This document shows, piece by piece, positions 26,872-35,416 of a stretch of 64,000 bases of DNA. How positions within the stretch are numbered: position 1 is the stretch's first letter; the number at the start of each line of letters is the position of its first letter. The position numbers were made by a program, and so were the translations under genes. The stretch is from Hyphomicrobium_A sp965243865 (GTDB taxonomy: Bacteria; Pseudomonadota; Alphaproteobacteria; Rhizobiales; Hyphomicrobiaceae): the NCBI RefSeq assembly GCF_965243865.1, contig NZ_OZ251603.1:3286001-3350000 (forward strand). Direction: 5' to 3'. The notes below the pieces were generated by a model. That model was not told the DNA's origin, searched no databases, and saw only the letters and a list, made by a program, of their open reading frames with translations.

Positions 26872-27147
26872 ATGAGCGCAGACGCGACCCGCCGCGTGCG
26901 GCTCCTGTATTTCGCCTGGGTGCGCGAGAAAATCGGCCTCGCCACCGAGGACGTCGATCTGCCGCCCGACGTTGCCACAGTGGAGGCGCTGGTCGCCTGG
27001 CTGAAGCAGCGCGGGGAGGGTTACGGCGAGGCGTTCGCGCGCCCGCAGGTCGTTCGCGCCGCCCTCGACAAGGTGCACGTGAAGCCTTCCGCGCCCATCG
27101 GCGCCGCGCGTGAAATCGCCTTCTTCCCACCGGTAACCGGGGGCTGA
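26872..27147 (+). CDS. moaD: Molybdopterin synthase small subunit MoaD
   Basis: 91 aa ubiquitin-like sulfur carrier with the essential C-terminal Gly-Gly (FFPPVTGG) and an N-terminal VRLLYFAWVREKIG strand. Its C-terminal thiocarboxylate donates sulfur to cPMP. It lies 24 bp after pgsA and 5 bp before moaE, so the three are an operon. It serves the Mo enzyme FdsA encoded in the same window. Confidence 0.94.
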   Translation: MSADATRRVRLLYFAWVREKIGLATEDVDLPPDVATVEALVAWLKQRGEGYGEAFARPQVVRAALDKVHVKPSAPIGAAREIAFFPPVTGG

Positions 27148-27152
27148 TCGCC

Positions 27153-27605
27153 ATGCCGGTGCGCGTCCAGACCGAGGATTTCGACCTCTCCGCTGAAACC
27201 GAAAGGCTCATCGGCGGGCGCCGCGACGTCGGCGCGATCGTCACGTTCACCGGCAAGGTGCGCGGCGACGACGACGGACGCGAAGTCTCCACGCTGACCC
27301 TCGAGCACTATCCCGAGATGACGGAAGCCGAGATGGCCCGCATCGAGCAGGAGGCGATGCAACGCTGGCCGCTGCAGGCGGTGCTGATGCTGCATCGCGT
27401 GGGCGAGCTAAAAGCCGGCGACAATATCGTGCTGGTGATCGCGGCGTCCGCGCATCGCCAGGCCGCTTTCGAGGCCGCGAGTTTCCTCATGGATTACCTC
27501 AAGACGCGGGCGCCATTCTGGAAAAAGGAAACCGGCGCCGACGGCGCGAGCACGTGGGTCGAATCCCGCACCGAAGACGACGATGCAGCCGACCGCTGGC
27601 GCTGA
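27153..27605 (+). CDS. moaE: Molybdopterin synthase catalytic subunit MoaE
   Basis: 150 aa. It has GAIVTFTGKVR near the N-terminus, LEHYPEMTEAEM, the HRVGELKAGDNIVLV core and the catalytic-Lys segment KTRAPFWKKET. It pairs with MoaD to convert cPMP to molybdopterin. The ATG is five bases after the moaD stop. Confidence 0.95.
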   Translation: MPVRVQTEDFDLSAETERLIGGRRDVGAIVTFTGKVRGDDDGREVSTLTLEHYPEMTEAEMARIEQEAMQRWPLQAVLMLHRVGELKAGDNIVLVIAASAHRQAAFEAASFLMDYLKTRAPFWKKETGADGASTWVESRTEDDDAADRWR

Positions 27606-27777
27606 CGGAAATCCAAGCCTTTAATTGCATGTTCAACGCATTAGCGAATTTTTAAGGGTTGATGTGCGATAACCCTAACAATGTCTGAAGGCGGACTGCA
27701 AAACGCCATCATCTCAGGCAACCCTGACTGTCCTTGCCACTTGAAATTTGTTCCGCGTACGACGGGGGTCAGACGTC

Positions 27778-29085
27778 ATGGTTCACGGCAATCCGTGGCG
27801 CATCAGCCGCGGGATACTCATTGCGTTTACCTTACTCTGCGCGACCCAACCGCTGCAGGCTCAAAGTCTGTTCGACGCAGCAGAGACCCTCTTCACCGGT
27901 TCACCCAGCAAGACCGCCTCGACGTCGGCTCCGGCGCCGCTGCCGCGCACGCGTTTCGTCATCGGCCTTCCGAAGAAGACTGAGTTCGAGGTCTTCTCGC
28001 TTTCCAATCCCAACCGCGTCGTCGTCCAGGTCGCGGAGACCAAGCTGCGTCTGCCTGAGCAGCCGGTCAACGCGCCGGTCGGCCTCATCAAGTCGTTCCA
28101 GGCTGGCCTTGCCGGCAGCGACCGCTCGCGCATCATCATCCACGTCACCGAGCCGGTGATCGTGCAGGGCGCCCGTATCGAGAAGGCCAAGGACGGGCGC
28201 AGCCAGCATCTCGTCGTCGAGATCTCGCCCTTTGTCGCTATGACGGCCAGCCTGCAGAAGCCCAAGTCGACGATCGCGCCGCCGACCTATTCGCTCGGCG
28301 CCGCAACCATTCAGCCGCCGCTCCCGCGTCCGGCAACACCACCTGACGTCCTGGCGCAGCGCGCCTTCAAGCCCGTCATCGTGATCGACCCCGGCCACGG
28401 CGGCCACGACTCCGGCGCCATGAAGAACGGCGCCGTCGAGAAGGACATCACGCTCGCGTTCAGCAAGATCCTCGCCAAGAAGCTCGAGGCGACGGGACGC
28501 TATCGCGTTCTGCTCACGCGCAACGAGGACGTGTTCATTCCTCTCGGCGATCGCGTCGAGTTTGGCGAGAAGAACAAGGCCAGCCTGTTCATCGCCGTGC
28601 ACTGCGACTACGCCGACACCGGCAGCACGGCGAGTGGCGCCACGATCTATTCGCTGCGTGACTCAACCGCCGACAGCCTGCGTCGCTCGACGCGTCGCAA
28701 CGTGCTGTCGAAGTCGGAGGTCGATAAGGTCGAGAAAGTCGACTCCAGCAGCAGTGGCGACACCAGCCTCGTCAAAGACATTCTCGCCGACCTCGCCGCG
28801 CGTGAAGTCGATGCAACTCACGACCGCACCAACGTGTTCGCCAAGACCGTGATCGAAACCATGGGCGCCAGCACGACGATGCGCGCCAAGCCCGATCAGC
28901 AGGCCGGCTTCCGCGTGCTGAAGACAGCGCAGTTTCCTTCGGTGTTGATCGAGCTTGCCTACGTCACCAACAAGAAGGACGCGGCGAACCTGATGTCCGA
29001 CAGCTGGCGCAATAAGGTCGCCAACTCCATCCAGGACGCGATCGAGAACTACTTCACCAACCAGGTCGCCCAGCTCCCGCTCTAG
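27778..29085 (+). CDS. N-acetylmuramoyl-L-alanine amidase (AMIN + Amidase_3)
   Basis: About 435 aa. A signal peptide (GILIAFTLLCATQPLQAQ) precedes an AMIN domain (about 50-150) and a catalytic Amidase_3 domain with zinc ligands in IDPGHGGHDSG, VEKDITLAF and IAVHCDYAD, and the catalytic Glu in SVLIELAYVTNKKDAA. It cleaves the peptide stem from murein in the periplasm, typically at division (AmiC-type). The ATG at 27778 has GGGGG 9 nt upstream; a TTG at 27748 is rejected because it would break the signal peptide. Confidence 0.92.
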   Translation: MVHGNPWRISRGILIAFTLLCATQPLQAQSLFDAAETLFTGSPSKTASTSAPAPLPRTRFVIGLPKKTEFEVFSLSNPNRVVVQVAETKLRLPEQPVNAPVGLIKSFQAGLAGSDRSRIIIHVTEPVIVQGARIEKAKDGRSQHLVVEISPFVAMTASLQKPKSTIAPPTYSLGAATIQPPLPRPATPPDVLAQRAFKPVIVIDPGHGGHDSGAMKNGAVEKDITLAFSKILAKKLEATGRYRVLLTRNEDVFIPLGDRVEFGEKNKASLFIAVHCDYADTGSTASGATIYSLRDSTADSLRRSTRRNVLSKSEVDKVEKVDSSSSGDTSLVKDILADLAAREVDATHDRTNVFAKTVIETMGASTTMRAKPDQQAGFRVLKTAQFPSVLIELAYVTNKKDAANLMSDSWRNKVANSIQDAIENYFTNQVAQLPL

Positions 29086-29251
29086 TTCCGGCCTTCGCCG
29101 GGATGACGTAGAGCGGAGGCAAACGATTGCGCTCCGCACTCCGCCGCGCAGCGGCAAGGCGCCAAGGGCGCCCGGCGCAAGCGCCGGCCCTAAGCTTGCT
29201 CTGCGTCAGACGCCGAAACGCGCGCTTCGAACTCGTGTCACCAAAAACAAC

Positions 29252-29280
29252 AAAGGCCGGTCCCGCAGGACCGGCCTTTT
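29252..29280 (+). terminator. Rho-independent terminator downstream of amidase gene
   Basis: AAAGGCCGGTCC and GGACCGGCCTTTT form a perfect 12-bp stem with a 4-nt CGCA loop ending in a T-run. The symmetric A-run makes it potentially bidirectional. Confidence 0.88.
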
Positions 29281-29931
29281 ATCTCGTGGCCGGGGTTGGG
29301 TTCGCACGCCCTCCCGGCTAAGCCCCCGTCAAATCATACTTGGAGGACGCATTTGTCTGTGGCGCCAGAGCAGTATCCGATACCATTCCAATTGGAGCCG
29401 AAGCGAACGAACGACACGCGTGGGAGAAGATACGGTGTGTGGGACCTTCGAAGATTGAAGGCGCTTCAGCATTGTCCACTCCATCTTCCAGTAAGTGCCG
29501 TAGCCTCGAGCGGCAATCGGAAACCAAACGGCCGATAAGCACCATGCATCGACGCACCGGCCAGGAAGGGCGCGGTAGCCGAACGGCGATCATCGGTGAT
29601 TGCGGAGGAATGCGGCGGTAGCGGATAGGGCTCGGCAGAGGCCGACAATCAGAACCGACAGATGCTCCCTGGGGCGGCCCCATCCATGCCCGCCACGCAT
29701 CCATCCGGCAAATGCTGCCTGTCTTTCGACAGTTCTGGCTCAGAGATAACAAGGGCGTAGGCCCCTCCTTCTCCGACGCGCACTCGATACGGCTCCAAGC
29801 GGGAGTCGCGAGAGGATCGGCCCCCTCACGCATAAGAGTATGTGATTCGGCCCGATATCCGAGGGGTGCACCGCAGCAAATTAATGTTGCATGCGCGGAC
29901 CACTTGCGGGGCGAGGCCAAAAACGGGCCAT

Positions 29932-29953
29932 AAGGCGTCATTCTCGCCTTTTT
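29932..29953 (+). terminator. Short rho-independent terminator
   Basis: AAGGCG and CGCCTT pair across a 7-nt loop and run into TTTTT. It lies 46 bp before the next gene, so it would end a transcript made within the preceding noncoding region. Confidence 0.55.
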
Positions 29954-29998
29954 CTGCGGCATACTTTCATCAACTCGAATCACTCGCGAGGTTTTCCG

Positions 29999-31270
29999 AT
30001 GCGCTTTGCCCCATTTGCCCTGGCTGCCTATCTTCTGGCGACACCCGTCTGGGCATGTGATCCGGCAGCGGCACCCGAACCCTTTCAGACCGGCGAAGCG
30101 GGCTGGGGCGACGCCGACCCGCAGTTCCGCATCGAGAACAACGCAGCGATCCTTGCACCCGAGGTCGGCACGCAGACGGCGCGTTGGAACGCCGGCAAGT
30201 CACTGACTGATGCCGACGTCTGCGTCACCATCGAAATGCCGGACACCACCGCCGACGCCTCTCGCGGTTACGCCGGCTTGCTGTTTTGGGGCGTCGACAA
30301 GGATAACTTTTATCAGGCCGTCATCTCGCGCAACGGCATGGTGACGGTGGCGCGTAAAGTCGGCGGTCGCATTCTCAATGCCCCGCTCGTCCACTGGACG
30401 CCGAGCAGCGCCATCAAGACCGGCGCCGACGCAACGAATAACCTGCGCATCACCGTCGACGGAGAGAATGTCGCCGTGCGCATCAACGACACCGAGGTCG
30501 CGCGCTTCCGCGGTCAAGCGCCCGAAGGCGCGAGCCACATCGGCCTCATCGCGTCGTCGGCACCCGCCGCCGTCGACACTTGGCGCTTCACCGAATTCAA
30601 ACTAGGCTCGCCCGCCGCTGCGGCTGCAGCGATGGCCACACCGTCGTCCCCAGCGGAAGAAACGACCGGCGCAGTTCCGGCCGTAGCGGAAAATAACTGC
30701 GGCACCGGGCGCCTGTTCTTCGAGGGCAAGTTCACTGACCACGACCCGATGTGGGGCGCCAAGGACGGAGAAGTTACATTCTCCGGCGGCGAGGCCGAAT
30801 TCAATCCCAACCCCGGCACATCCACGTTGCGCTGGAACCGCGCCTTCGTCTTCTCCGATATGGATGCTTGTCTCACCGTGCGGCCCGCCAACAACACGGC
30901 CAATCCAACGGCGAGCTACGCCGGCCTGCTGTTCTGGGTTCAGGACAGCCGCAATTACTACCAGGCGGTCATCGCGCCCAACGGCTATTTCACCGTCGCA
31001 CGCATTGTCGATGGAAAGGTTGTCGCCAAGCGCCCCGTTGCATGGACGAAGGTCCCTGCCGTCAAAACCGGCTCGAAGGAGCGCAACGCGCTGCGCGTGA
31101 CGATCAAAGGTTCCGAGGCCGAAATCGCCATCAACGGCAAGCCCGCGGCGACCTTCCACGGCGATCCGCCGGTCGGCGCCAGCTACATCGGCATGCTAGC
31201 CGCGTCCGCTGACACGAAAAAGGGTGATACCTGGACGATCAGCGACCTGAAGGTGACGGCGCCGCAGTAA
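29999..31270 (+). CDS. Secreted protein with two tandem concanavalin-like repeats
   Basis: 423 aa. A signal peptide (MRFAPFALAAYLLATPVWAC) is followed by two homologous domains, about 25-200 and 235-420, each with the same core (YAGLLFWGVDKDNFYQAVIS and YAGLLFWVQDSRNYYQAVIA), a TVARKV/TVARIV strand and an IGL/IGM-A-S-S/A turn. The beta-rich pattern resembles LamG/concanavalin-like or DUF1080-type carbohydrate-binding folds; no catalytic residues are apparent. The linker is Ala/Pro/Thr-rich. The ATG at 29999 has GAGG 8 nt upstream and gives a clean signal peptide. A surface or wall-binding role is inferred. Confidence 0.75.
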   Translation: MRFAPFALAAYLLATPVWACDPAAAPEPFQTGEAGWGDADPQFRIENNAAILAPEVGTQTARWNAGKSLTDADVCVTIEMPDTTADASRGYAGLLFWGVDKDNFYQAVISRNGMVTVARKVGGRILNAPLVHWTPSSAIKTGADATNNLRITVDGENVAVRINDTEVARFRGQAPEGASHIGLIASSAPAAVDTWRFTEFKLGSPAAAAAAMATPSSPAEETTGAVPAVAENNCGTGRLFFEGKFTDHDPMWGAKDGEVTFSGGEAEFNPNPGTSTLRWNRAFVFSDMDACLTVRPANNTANPTASYAGLLFWVQDSRNYYQAVIAPNGYFTVARIVDGKVVAKRPVAWTKVPAVKTGSKERNALRVTIKGSEAEIAINGKPAATFHGDPPVGASYIGMLAASADTKKGDTWTISDLKVTAPQ

Positions 31271-31289
31271 CGGCGCCGCCACCTATCAA

Positions 31290-32195
31290 TCAGCTGATGT
31301 GCAGCTGGCGCTCGGTCTCGTCGGCCATAGCCGCGGATTGCACCGCCTTCTGCACCTTCTCGAACGCGCGTACCTCGATCTGCCGGATGCGCTCGCGCGA
31401 AACGCCGAACTCGGTCGACAGATCTTCCAGCGTTGCTGGCTGCTCTGTCAGACGCCGCGCTTCAAAGATGCGCCGCTCGCGGTCGTTGAGCGAAGACAGT
31501 GCACTCGTCAGGTAGCTCTTGCGCTGATCGAGTTCCTGCTCCTCGCCAAGCACTTCCTCTTGCGTCGGCTGATCGTCGGCAAGCCAGTCCTGCCACTCGC
31601 CCGCTTCCATGTCGTTGCGCACCGGCGCGTTGAGCGATGCGTCACCGCCAAGGCGCCGGTTCATCGACACCACGTCGGCTTCGCTCACGCCGAACTTGTG
31701 CGCGATCGTCTTCACCTGGTCAGGGCGAAGATCGCCCTCGTCCAGCGCCTGCAGCTGGCTCTTGGCGCGCCGCAGGTTGAAGAACAGCTTTTTCTGTGCC
31801 GCCGTGGTGCCCATCTTCACGAGGCTCCACGAGCGCAGGATGTATTCCTGGATCGACGCGCGGATCCACCACATCGCGTACGTCGCGAGGCGGAAGCCCT
31901 TGTCGGGATCGAACCGCTTTACCGCCTGCATCAGGCCCACGTTGCCCTCGGAGATGACCTCGCCGATCGGCAGGCCGTAGCCGCGGTAGCCCATGGCGAT
32001 GCGCGCGACCAGTCGCAGATGCGACGTCACGAGCTTTTCAGCCGCGTCCTGGTCGGCGTGTTGCTGCCAGCGCTTGGCCAGCATGAATTCCTCGCCCGGC
32101 TCGAGCATGGGGAACTTGCGGATCTCTTCGAGATACCGCGAAAGACCCAGCGAGCCTTGTGCGATCGTCGGAAGCTTCGTAGTCGCCATATTCAT
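31290..32195 (-). CDS. rpoH: RNA polymerase sigma-32 factor RpoH
   Basis: About 301 aa. Region 2 contains GNVGLMQAVKRFDPDKGFRL and YAMWWIRASIQEYILRSWSL, the RpoH box QKKLFFNLRRAK follows, and region 4 ends with GVSRERIRQIEVRAFEKVQK. It directs the heat-shock regulon; groESL in the same window is a likely target. A GTG one codon upstream of the ATG is possible. It is convergent with the secreted-repeat gene. Confidence 0.96.
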   Translation of the reverse strand: MNMATTKLPTIAQGSLGLSRYLEEIRKFPMLEPGEEFMLAKRWQQHADQDAAEKLVTSHLRLVARIAMGYRGYGLPIGEVISEGNVGLMQAVKRFDPDKGFRLATYAMWWIRASIQEYILRSWSLVKMGTTAAQKKLFFNLRRAKSQLQALDEGDLRPDQVKTIAHKFGVSEADVVSMNRRLGGDASLNAPVRNDMEAGEWQDWLADDQPTQEEVLGEEQELDQRKSYLTSALSSLNDRERRIFEARRLTEQPATLEDLSTEFGVSRERIRQIEVRAFEKVQKAVQSAAMADETERQLHIS

Positions 32196-32584
32196 CACCT
32201 GCCCGCCCCAGTGCCCGTGGGCGGTCCCTCGAAACTACGCGGCATGGCCGCGCAGGGCACATATGCGCAGGGCACATATATCGTTGCGTGCCCTTGAAAC
32301 CCAAACGCCCAGCTACCCAAATTTCCGTCGATAGTGGCCTCTGGGCCTCTCTGTCAGCTTATACGCGGTTGAAAGCAACATTGTTGCATTCGACCTATGT
32401 CGCACTTGCAGTCCAGTAATGTGGACACGGTTGCTCACGTTATCGTGACCTGGGGACGCGTTCCCATTCTGCCCGGAGCACGGCCCCGAGAATAGCGGCT
32501 CATCTGCTAACGCGCCTTTTGGCCGGGACATACAAACCCTGCCAGACGCTAACGTGAGCTTTTGCCGGTCCGCACGATTTGCCG
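32196..32584. other. rpoH upstream region
   Basis: 389 bp without a gene. It has an exact tandem 15-bp repeat (32250-32279) and a palindrome GCAACATTGTTGC (32375-32387). It must carry the rpoH promoter; the repeat lies 55-84 bp upstream of the rpoH ATG. Confidence 0.5.
32250..32279. repeat. Tandem 15-bp direct repeat upstream of rpoH
   Basis: GCGCAGGGCACATAT occurs twice without a gap, followed by ATCG. It may be a regulator site or a slippage product. Confidence 0.7.
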
Positions 32585-33601
32585 CTAATCGCACGAGAGC
32601 GCTTCGAGTAGCGCCTCCATATCTCCCGGCAACGGCGCCTCGAACGCCATCGGCTTCTTCGTTCTTGGGTGCTCGAACCCGAGTTCGGCGGCGTGCAACG
32701 CTTGCCGATGCAGCGCAACCAGAGCTGCAAGCGCCTTTTCGCTCAACTTAGTCGTCTTCGCCTTGAAGCCGCTGCCGTAGGTCGCATCGCCGAGCACCGG
32801 ATGTCCGATGTGCGCAAGATGCACGCGAATCTGATGCGTGCGCCCCGTTTCTAGTTCCAGGCGGAGCAGTGACACCTCACCCGCCGGAGTATTGAATGTC
32901 TTCAGCACTTCGTAGTGCGTCACCGCGTGCCGCCCGCTCTCGCCCGTCACCACCGCGATCTTCGTGCGGTTGGAACGGCTGCGGTCGAGCCGTGCCGAGA
33001 TAACGCCGCGCGGACGCAACGGTTTCCCCCACACCAGCGCCAGATACGCGCGGTGCATCTTGTCGTCGGCGCCGTGCGCGGCGAACTGTTCGCTCAGGGC
33101 CTTGTGCGCGGCATCGTTCTTGGCGACGACGAGCAGCCCCGACGTGCCCTTGTCGAGCCGATGTACGATGCCCGGCCGCTTCACGCCGCCAATGCCCGAC
33201 AGGCTCGCACCGCAATGCGCGATCAGCGCGTTCACCAAGGTGCCGCTGCTGTGGCCGGCGGCGGGATGCACCACCAGATGCGCCGGCTTGTTGATGACGA
33301 TCACGTCGCCATCCTCATAGACGACATCGAGCGCAATATCCTCGCCTTCAGGCTCCGCCGGTTCCGCTTCCGGGACGTTGATGGTGAACGTTTCCCCCGG
33401 TTTGACCCTGTAGGAGCCGTCTCCTATGGTCCCCCCGCCCGGGCCGGCCACGTTGCCAGACCGGATCAGCGCCTGAATCCGCGCGCGGCTCAACGTCGTG
33501 ACGCGCTGGGCGAGCAGTTTATCGAGGCGGCTGCCGGCTTCCGCTTCACCCACCTGGAGCTCGACGAGGCCCGCGTGGTGTTCTTCGAGACGATCGCTCA
33601 T
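32585..33601 (-). CDS. rluD: RluD-family 23S rRNA pseudouridine synthase
   Basis: 338 aa. An N-terminal S4 RNA-binding domain (GSRLDKLLAQRVTTLSRARI) precedes the catalytic domain with HRLDKGTSGLLVVAK, where the Asp is the nucleophile, and HQIRVHLAHIGHPVLGD. It modifies helix-69-type uridines of 23S rRNA in the large-subunit assembly pathway. A frame extending upstream to 33778 is rejected; the ATG at 33601 gives the family N-terminus. It is divergent from the small membrane-protein gene at 33648. Confidence 0.93.
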   Translation of the reverse strand: MSDRLEEHHAGLVELQVGEAEAGSRLDKLLAQRVTTLSRARIQALIRSGNVAGPGGGTIGDGSYRVKPGETFTINVPEAEPAEPEGEDIALDVVYEDGDVIVINKPAHLVVHPAAGHSSGTLVNALIAHCGASLSGIGGVKRPGIVHRLDKGTSGLLVVAKNDAAHKALSEQFAAHGADDKMHRAYLALVWGKPLRPRGVISARLDRSRSNRTKIAVVTGESGRHAVTHYEVLKTFNTPAGEVSLLRLELETGRTHQIRVHLAHIGHPVLGDATYGSGFKAKTTKLSEKALAALVALHRQALHAAELGFEHPRTKKPMAFEAPLPGDMEALLEALSCD

Positions 33602-33647
33602 GGGGCGCAATGGGTATCCGTTGGCCTCCGCGATGAGGGAGGGATTG

Positions 33648-34013
33648 ATGCAGGAAAGAGTTGAGGCAGAGGCACCGTCTGCGGATGAGCTGCGCCTGCA
33701 GCGCAATCTCAAGATCATCGTGATCGCGCTGGGCGTCCTGCTCTTCGCCGGGCTTGCCGTAATCATCGGCCGCATCATCTATCTCGCGTCGCGCCAGCCG
33801 GTGCAACCGCCCGTCGCCGTCGTGGAAGCGCTGAGCGCCGAGCAGACTATGCAACTCCCCGCCGGTGCCGAGGTGCGCTCGATCTCGCTGTCGGGCGATC
33901 GCCTCGCCGTGCACTACATCGCCGCCGGCCGCGAGGGCATCGCGGTGCTCGACCTGAAGACCGGAAAGCCGCTGGCGCGCGTGGGAATAGAGCGCGGGGC
34001 CCCCACAAACTAG
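33648..34013 (+). CDS. Small single-pass membrane protein divergent from rluD
   Basis: 121 aa. One transmembrane helix (IIVIALGVLLFAGLAVIIGR, about 25-45) follows a charged N-terminus, and a C-terminal beta-rich domain of about 60 residues (PAGAEVRSISLSGDRLAVHY) is probably periplasmic. Small proteins of this shape next to rluD are common in alphaproteobacteria (possibly DUF6476, from memory). GAGGGAGGG precedes the ATG. Confidence 0.75.
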   Translation: MQERVEAEAPSADELRLQRNLKIIVIALGVLLFAGLAVIIGRIIYLASRQPVQPPVAVVEALSAEQTMQLPAGAEVRSISLSGDRLAVHYIAAGREGIAVLDLKTGKPLARVGIERGAPTN

Positions 34014-34108
34014 ACCTTTCCAGCACTTTGCTGCCCCGCGACGCCGCAGGCCGAAGAAATGGCTTGATTGATAGGGGCCTCTGCCCATATACGAGCGCTT
34101 CCAGCGCT

Positions 34109-34184
34109 GTCCCGTTCGTCTAGTGGCCTAGGACACCAGCCTCTCACGTTGGGAACAGGGGTTCGAGTCCCCTACGGGGCGCCA
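34109..34184 (+). tRNA. tRNA-Glu (anticodon CTC)
   Basis: 76 nt fold into a full cloverleaf: acceptor GTCCCGT with ACGGGGC, D-arm TCTAGTGGCCTAGGA, anticodon stem CCAGC/GTTGG with loop CTCTCAC (anticodon CTC), T-arm GGGGTTCGAGTCCCC, discriminator G and an encoded CCA. The prophage starts right after its 3' end, so it is the probable integration site. Confidence 0.95.
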
Positions 34185-34187
34185 TTT

Positions 34188-34448
34188 CTACTGCGTAACC
34201 ATCGGAAATAGCTTAAGTTTTTTAATTTCCCTCGGGGCTGGTTCCCCCACTGGTTCTCCCACCTCGCCAGACAGCGGTTCACCCCGCACGATGCGTTCGA
34301 TCTCGCTCACGGGAACCATCGTCCGCTTGAACGGACGCACCATCCGCAGCTCGCCGCGCTTCTCCATGTGATAGAGAGTTTCCCGGCAGCAGTTGAGCAT
34401 CCGCGCGGCATCGGCGATGGGGATCAGCAGGGGCTTGACCTCAGTCAT
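34188..34448 (-). CDS. Excisionase-like helix-turn-helix protein
   Basis: 86 aa. The N-terminal region (LIPIADAARMLNCCRETLYH, then MEKRGELRMVRPFKRTMVP) matches MerR/excisionase-type (HTH_17) DNA-binding domains; the rest is Pro/Glu-rich. Its stop is four bases from the tRNA-Glu CCA, so it is the gene nearest the attachment site, which fits a recombination-directionality role. The start overlaps the stop of the HNH gene upstream. Confidence 0.75.
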   Translation of the reverse strand: MTEVKPLLIPIADAARMLNCCRETLYHMEKRGELRMVRPFKRTMVPVSEIERIVRGEPLSGEVGEPVGEPAPREIKKLKLFPMVTQ

Positions 34449-34890
34449 CGCAAATCACCTCCATCCGGTTCGCCACGATGATCCTCCGTCCGGCTTCCGG
34501 GTCTTTTTTCGGTGCCTTGTAGAGTGCCGAGGCCATGCCGTAGACGTCGTGGATTCCAAGCTCCCGGAACAGCGACCGCTCCGATTGCCCGTGCACCGGC
34601 TGCACCACCTCGTGATGGACCCGGCAGATAGGTATGGCCCATTGGTCCGTGGATCTGCGGAACATGCACCGCTCTCCCGGGCCGGCAGCTGGGCCTCCCT
34701 TCAGGTGGTGAGGATCGGAAGGGCCGTGCGCCATGCACACGCAGCACGGCAGCGAGCGGATGAACTCCAGGTGCTTCTTGTCGTTGCCGTCTCGGCGTTG
34801 ACCGGAGGAAAGCTGCTTCTTGGCTTCGCGCGGTTGGCGGAAGTTGCCGAGCACGCGAGCGCGGCGGATTTCCTGGGGGCGATCGGTCAT
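34441..34890 (-). CDS. HNH/Ref-like nuclease domain protein
   Basis: 149 aa. It has a Cys pair (LPCCVCMAHG), then SDPHHLKGG and WAIPICRVHHEVVQ, the C-H-H-C-H arrangement of the Ref/DUF968-type HNH proteins carried by phages. Such proteins (P1 Ref) nick or cut DNA in a RecA-dependent way. It is in the leftward early operon next to NinB, which supports a recombination role. Confidence 0.7.
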   Translation of the reverse strand: MTDRPQEIRRARVLGNFRQPREAKKQLSSGQRRDGNDKKHLEFIRSLPCCVCMAHGPSDPHHLKGGPAAGPGERCMFRRSTDQWAIPICRVHHEVVQPVHGQSERSLFRELGIHDVYGMASALYKAPKKDPEAGRRIIVANRMEVICDD

Positions 34891-34902
34891 GACCGCACCA
34901 TT

Positions 34903-35025
34903 TCAATCAGTTTCAGGAGCGCCAAGACGTTTACGTAGACCACGCATGCAGCGATATATGCTCGCTGCCAACGAGTTAGTTCGAGCATTGATGGTTCGGA
35001 GAGCCAGTAGACGATCCTGCTCACG
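34903..35025 (-). CDS. Possible 40-aa phage peptide
   Basis: A GTG at 35025 overlaps the ninB stop (GTGA) and has GGAG 7 nt upstream. The peptide (starts MSRIVYWLSEPSML, ends RLGAPETD) has no recognised family. The coding call rests on the coupling and ribosome-binding site only. Confidence 0.35.
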   Translation of the reverse strand, partial: REQDRLLALRTINARTNSLAASIYRCMRGLRKRLGAPETD

Positions 35026-35416
35026 CTGCTTCTCCTTTATCATCATGGAACTTCACGCCGCGTTCGGCACCGAAGGCAGCAATCAATTCGAGCAGGTCGC
35101 TGAACTCTGCCTTGCCCATGTCAGACGTGCGCATGCCAACGGGGACGAACGTCCCTGGGTCTATGCCGGGCACCAGCCGCATGCGTCTGAGCGAAGCGGT
35201 GAAGAGGTCTTTCCAGTCTTCAGGCGTGAGCTTCTCGCCGTGCCAGACCACCTGAGTGGCGATATCCGTCAAACGTGCCCAGAGAAGAGAATTTTGGTCG
35301 ACTGACCGGCGCGCGGCTTTGAACTCGATGCGTGTCCCGTGCGGCGCTTGCAGAGCGAACGAAGCTGCACGCTCGCGGTCGTAGTCACTGCTAACGACGA
35401 TCAGAGCGCGGCTCAT
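35021..35416 (-). CDS. ninB: NinB-family recombination protein
   Basis: 131 aa. It starts MSRALIVVSSDYDRERAASF and contains RRSVDQNSLLWARLTDIA, TPEDWKDLFTASLRRMRLVP and the FVPVGMRTSDMGKAEFSDLL segment typical of lambda NinB (Orf). NinB binds SSB-coated ssDNA and can replace RecFOR. An upstream in-frame extension lies inside the methyltransferase gene and is rejected; the ATG at 35416 overlaps that stop by four bases. Confidence 0.85.
   Translation of the reverse strand: MSRALIVVSSDYDRERAASFALQAPHGTRIEFKAARRSVDQNSLLWARLTDIATQVVWHGEKLTPEDWKDLFTASLRRMRLVPGIDPGTFVPVGMRTSDMGKAEFSDLLELIAAFGAERGVKFHDDKGEAA

Larger units (their letters stand above)
29086..29998. other. 913-bp region without a credible gene
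   Basis: The frames here have unnatural Ser/Arg/Cys/Pro-rich composition and no ribosome-binding site, so I call none. The start holds a REP-like inverted sequence CCGGCCTTCGCCGGGATGACG (about 29091-29110). Two rho-independent terminators (29252-29280 and 29932-29953) lie inside, with about 650 bp of lower-GC sequence between them that could hold a small RNA or a decayed gene. Confidence 0.5.

Noticed and set aside
29318..29983. A 221-codon frame on the minus strand in the noncoding interval
   Set aside because: Cys/Ser/Arg/Pro-rich with no start signal and no recognisable domain.
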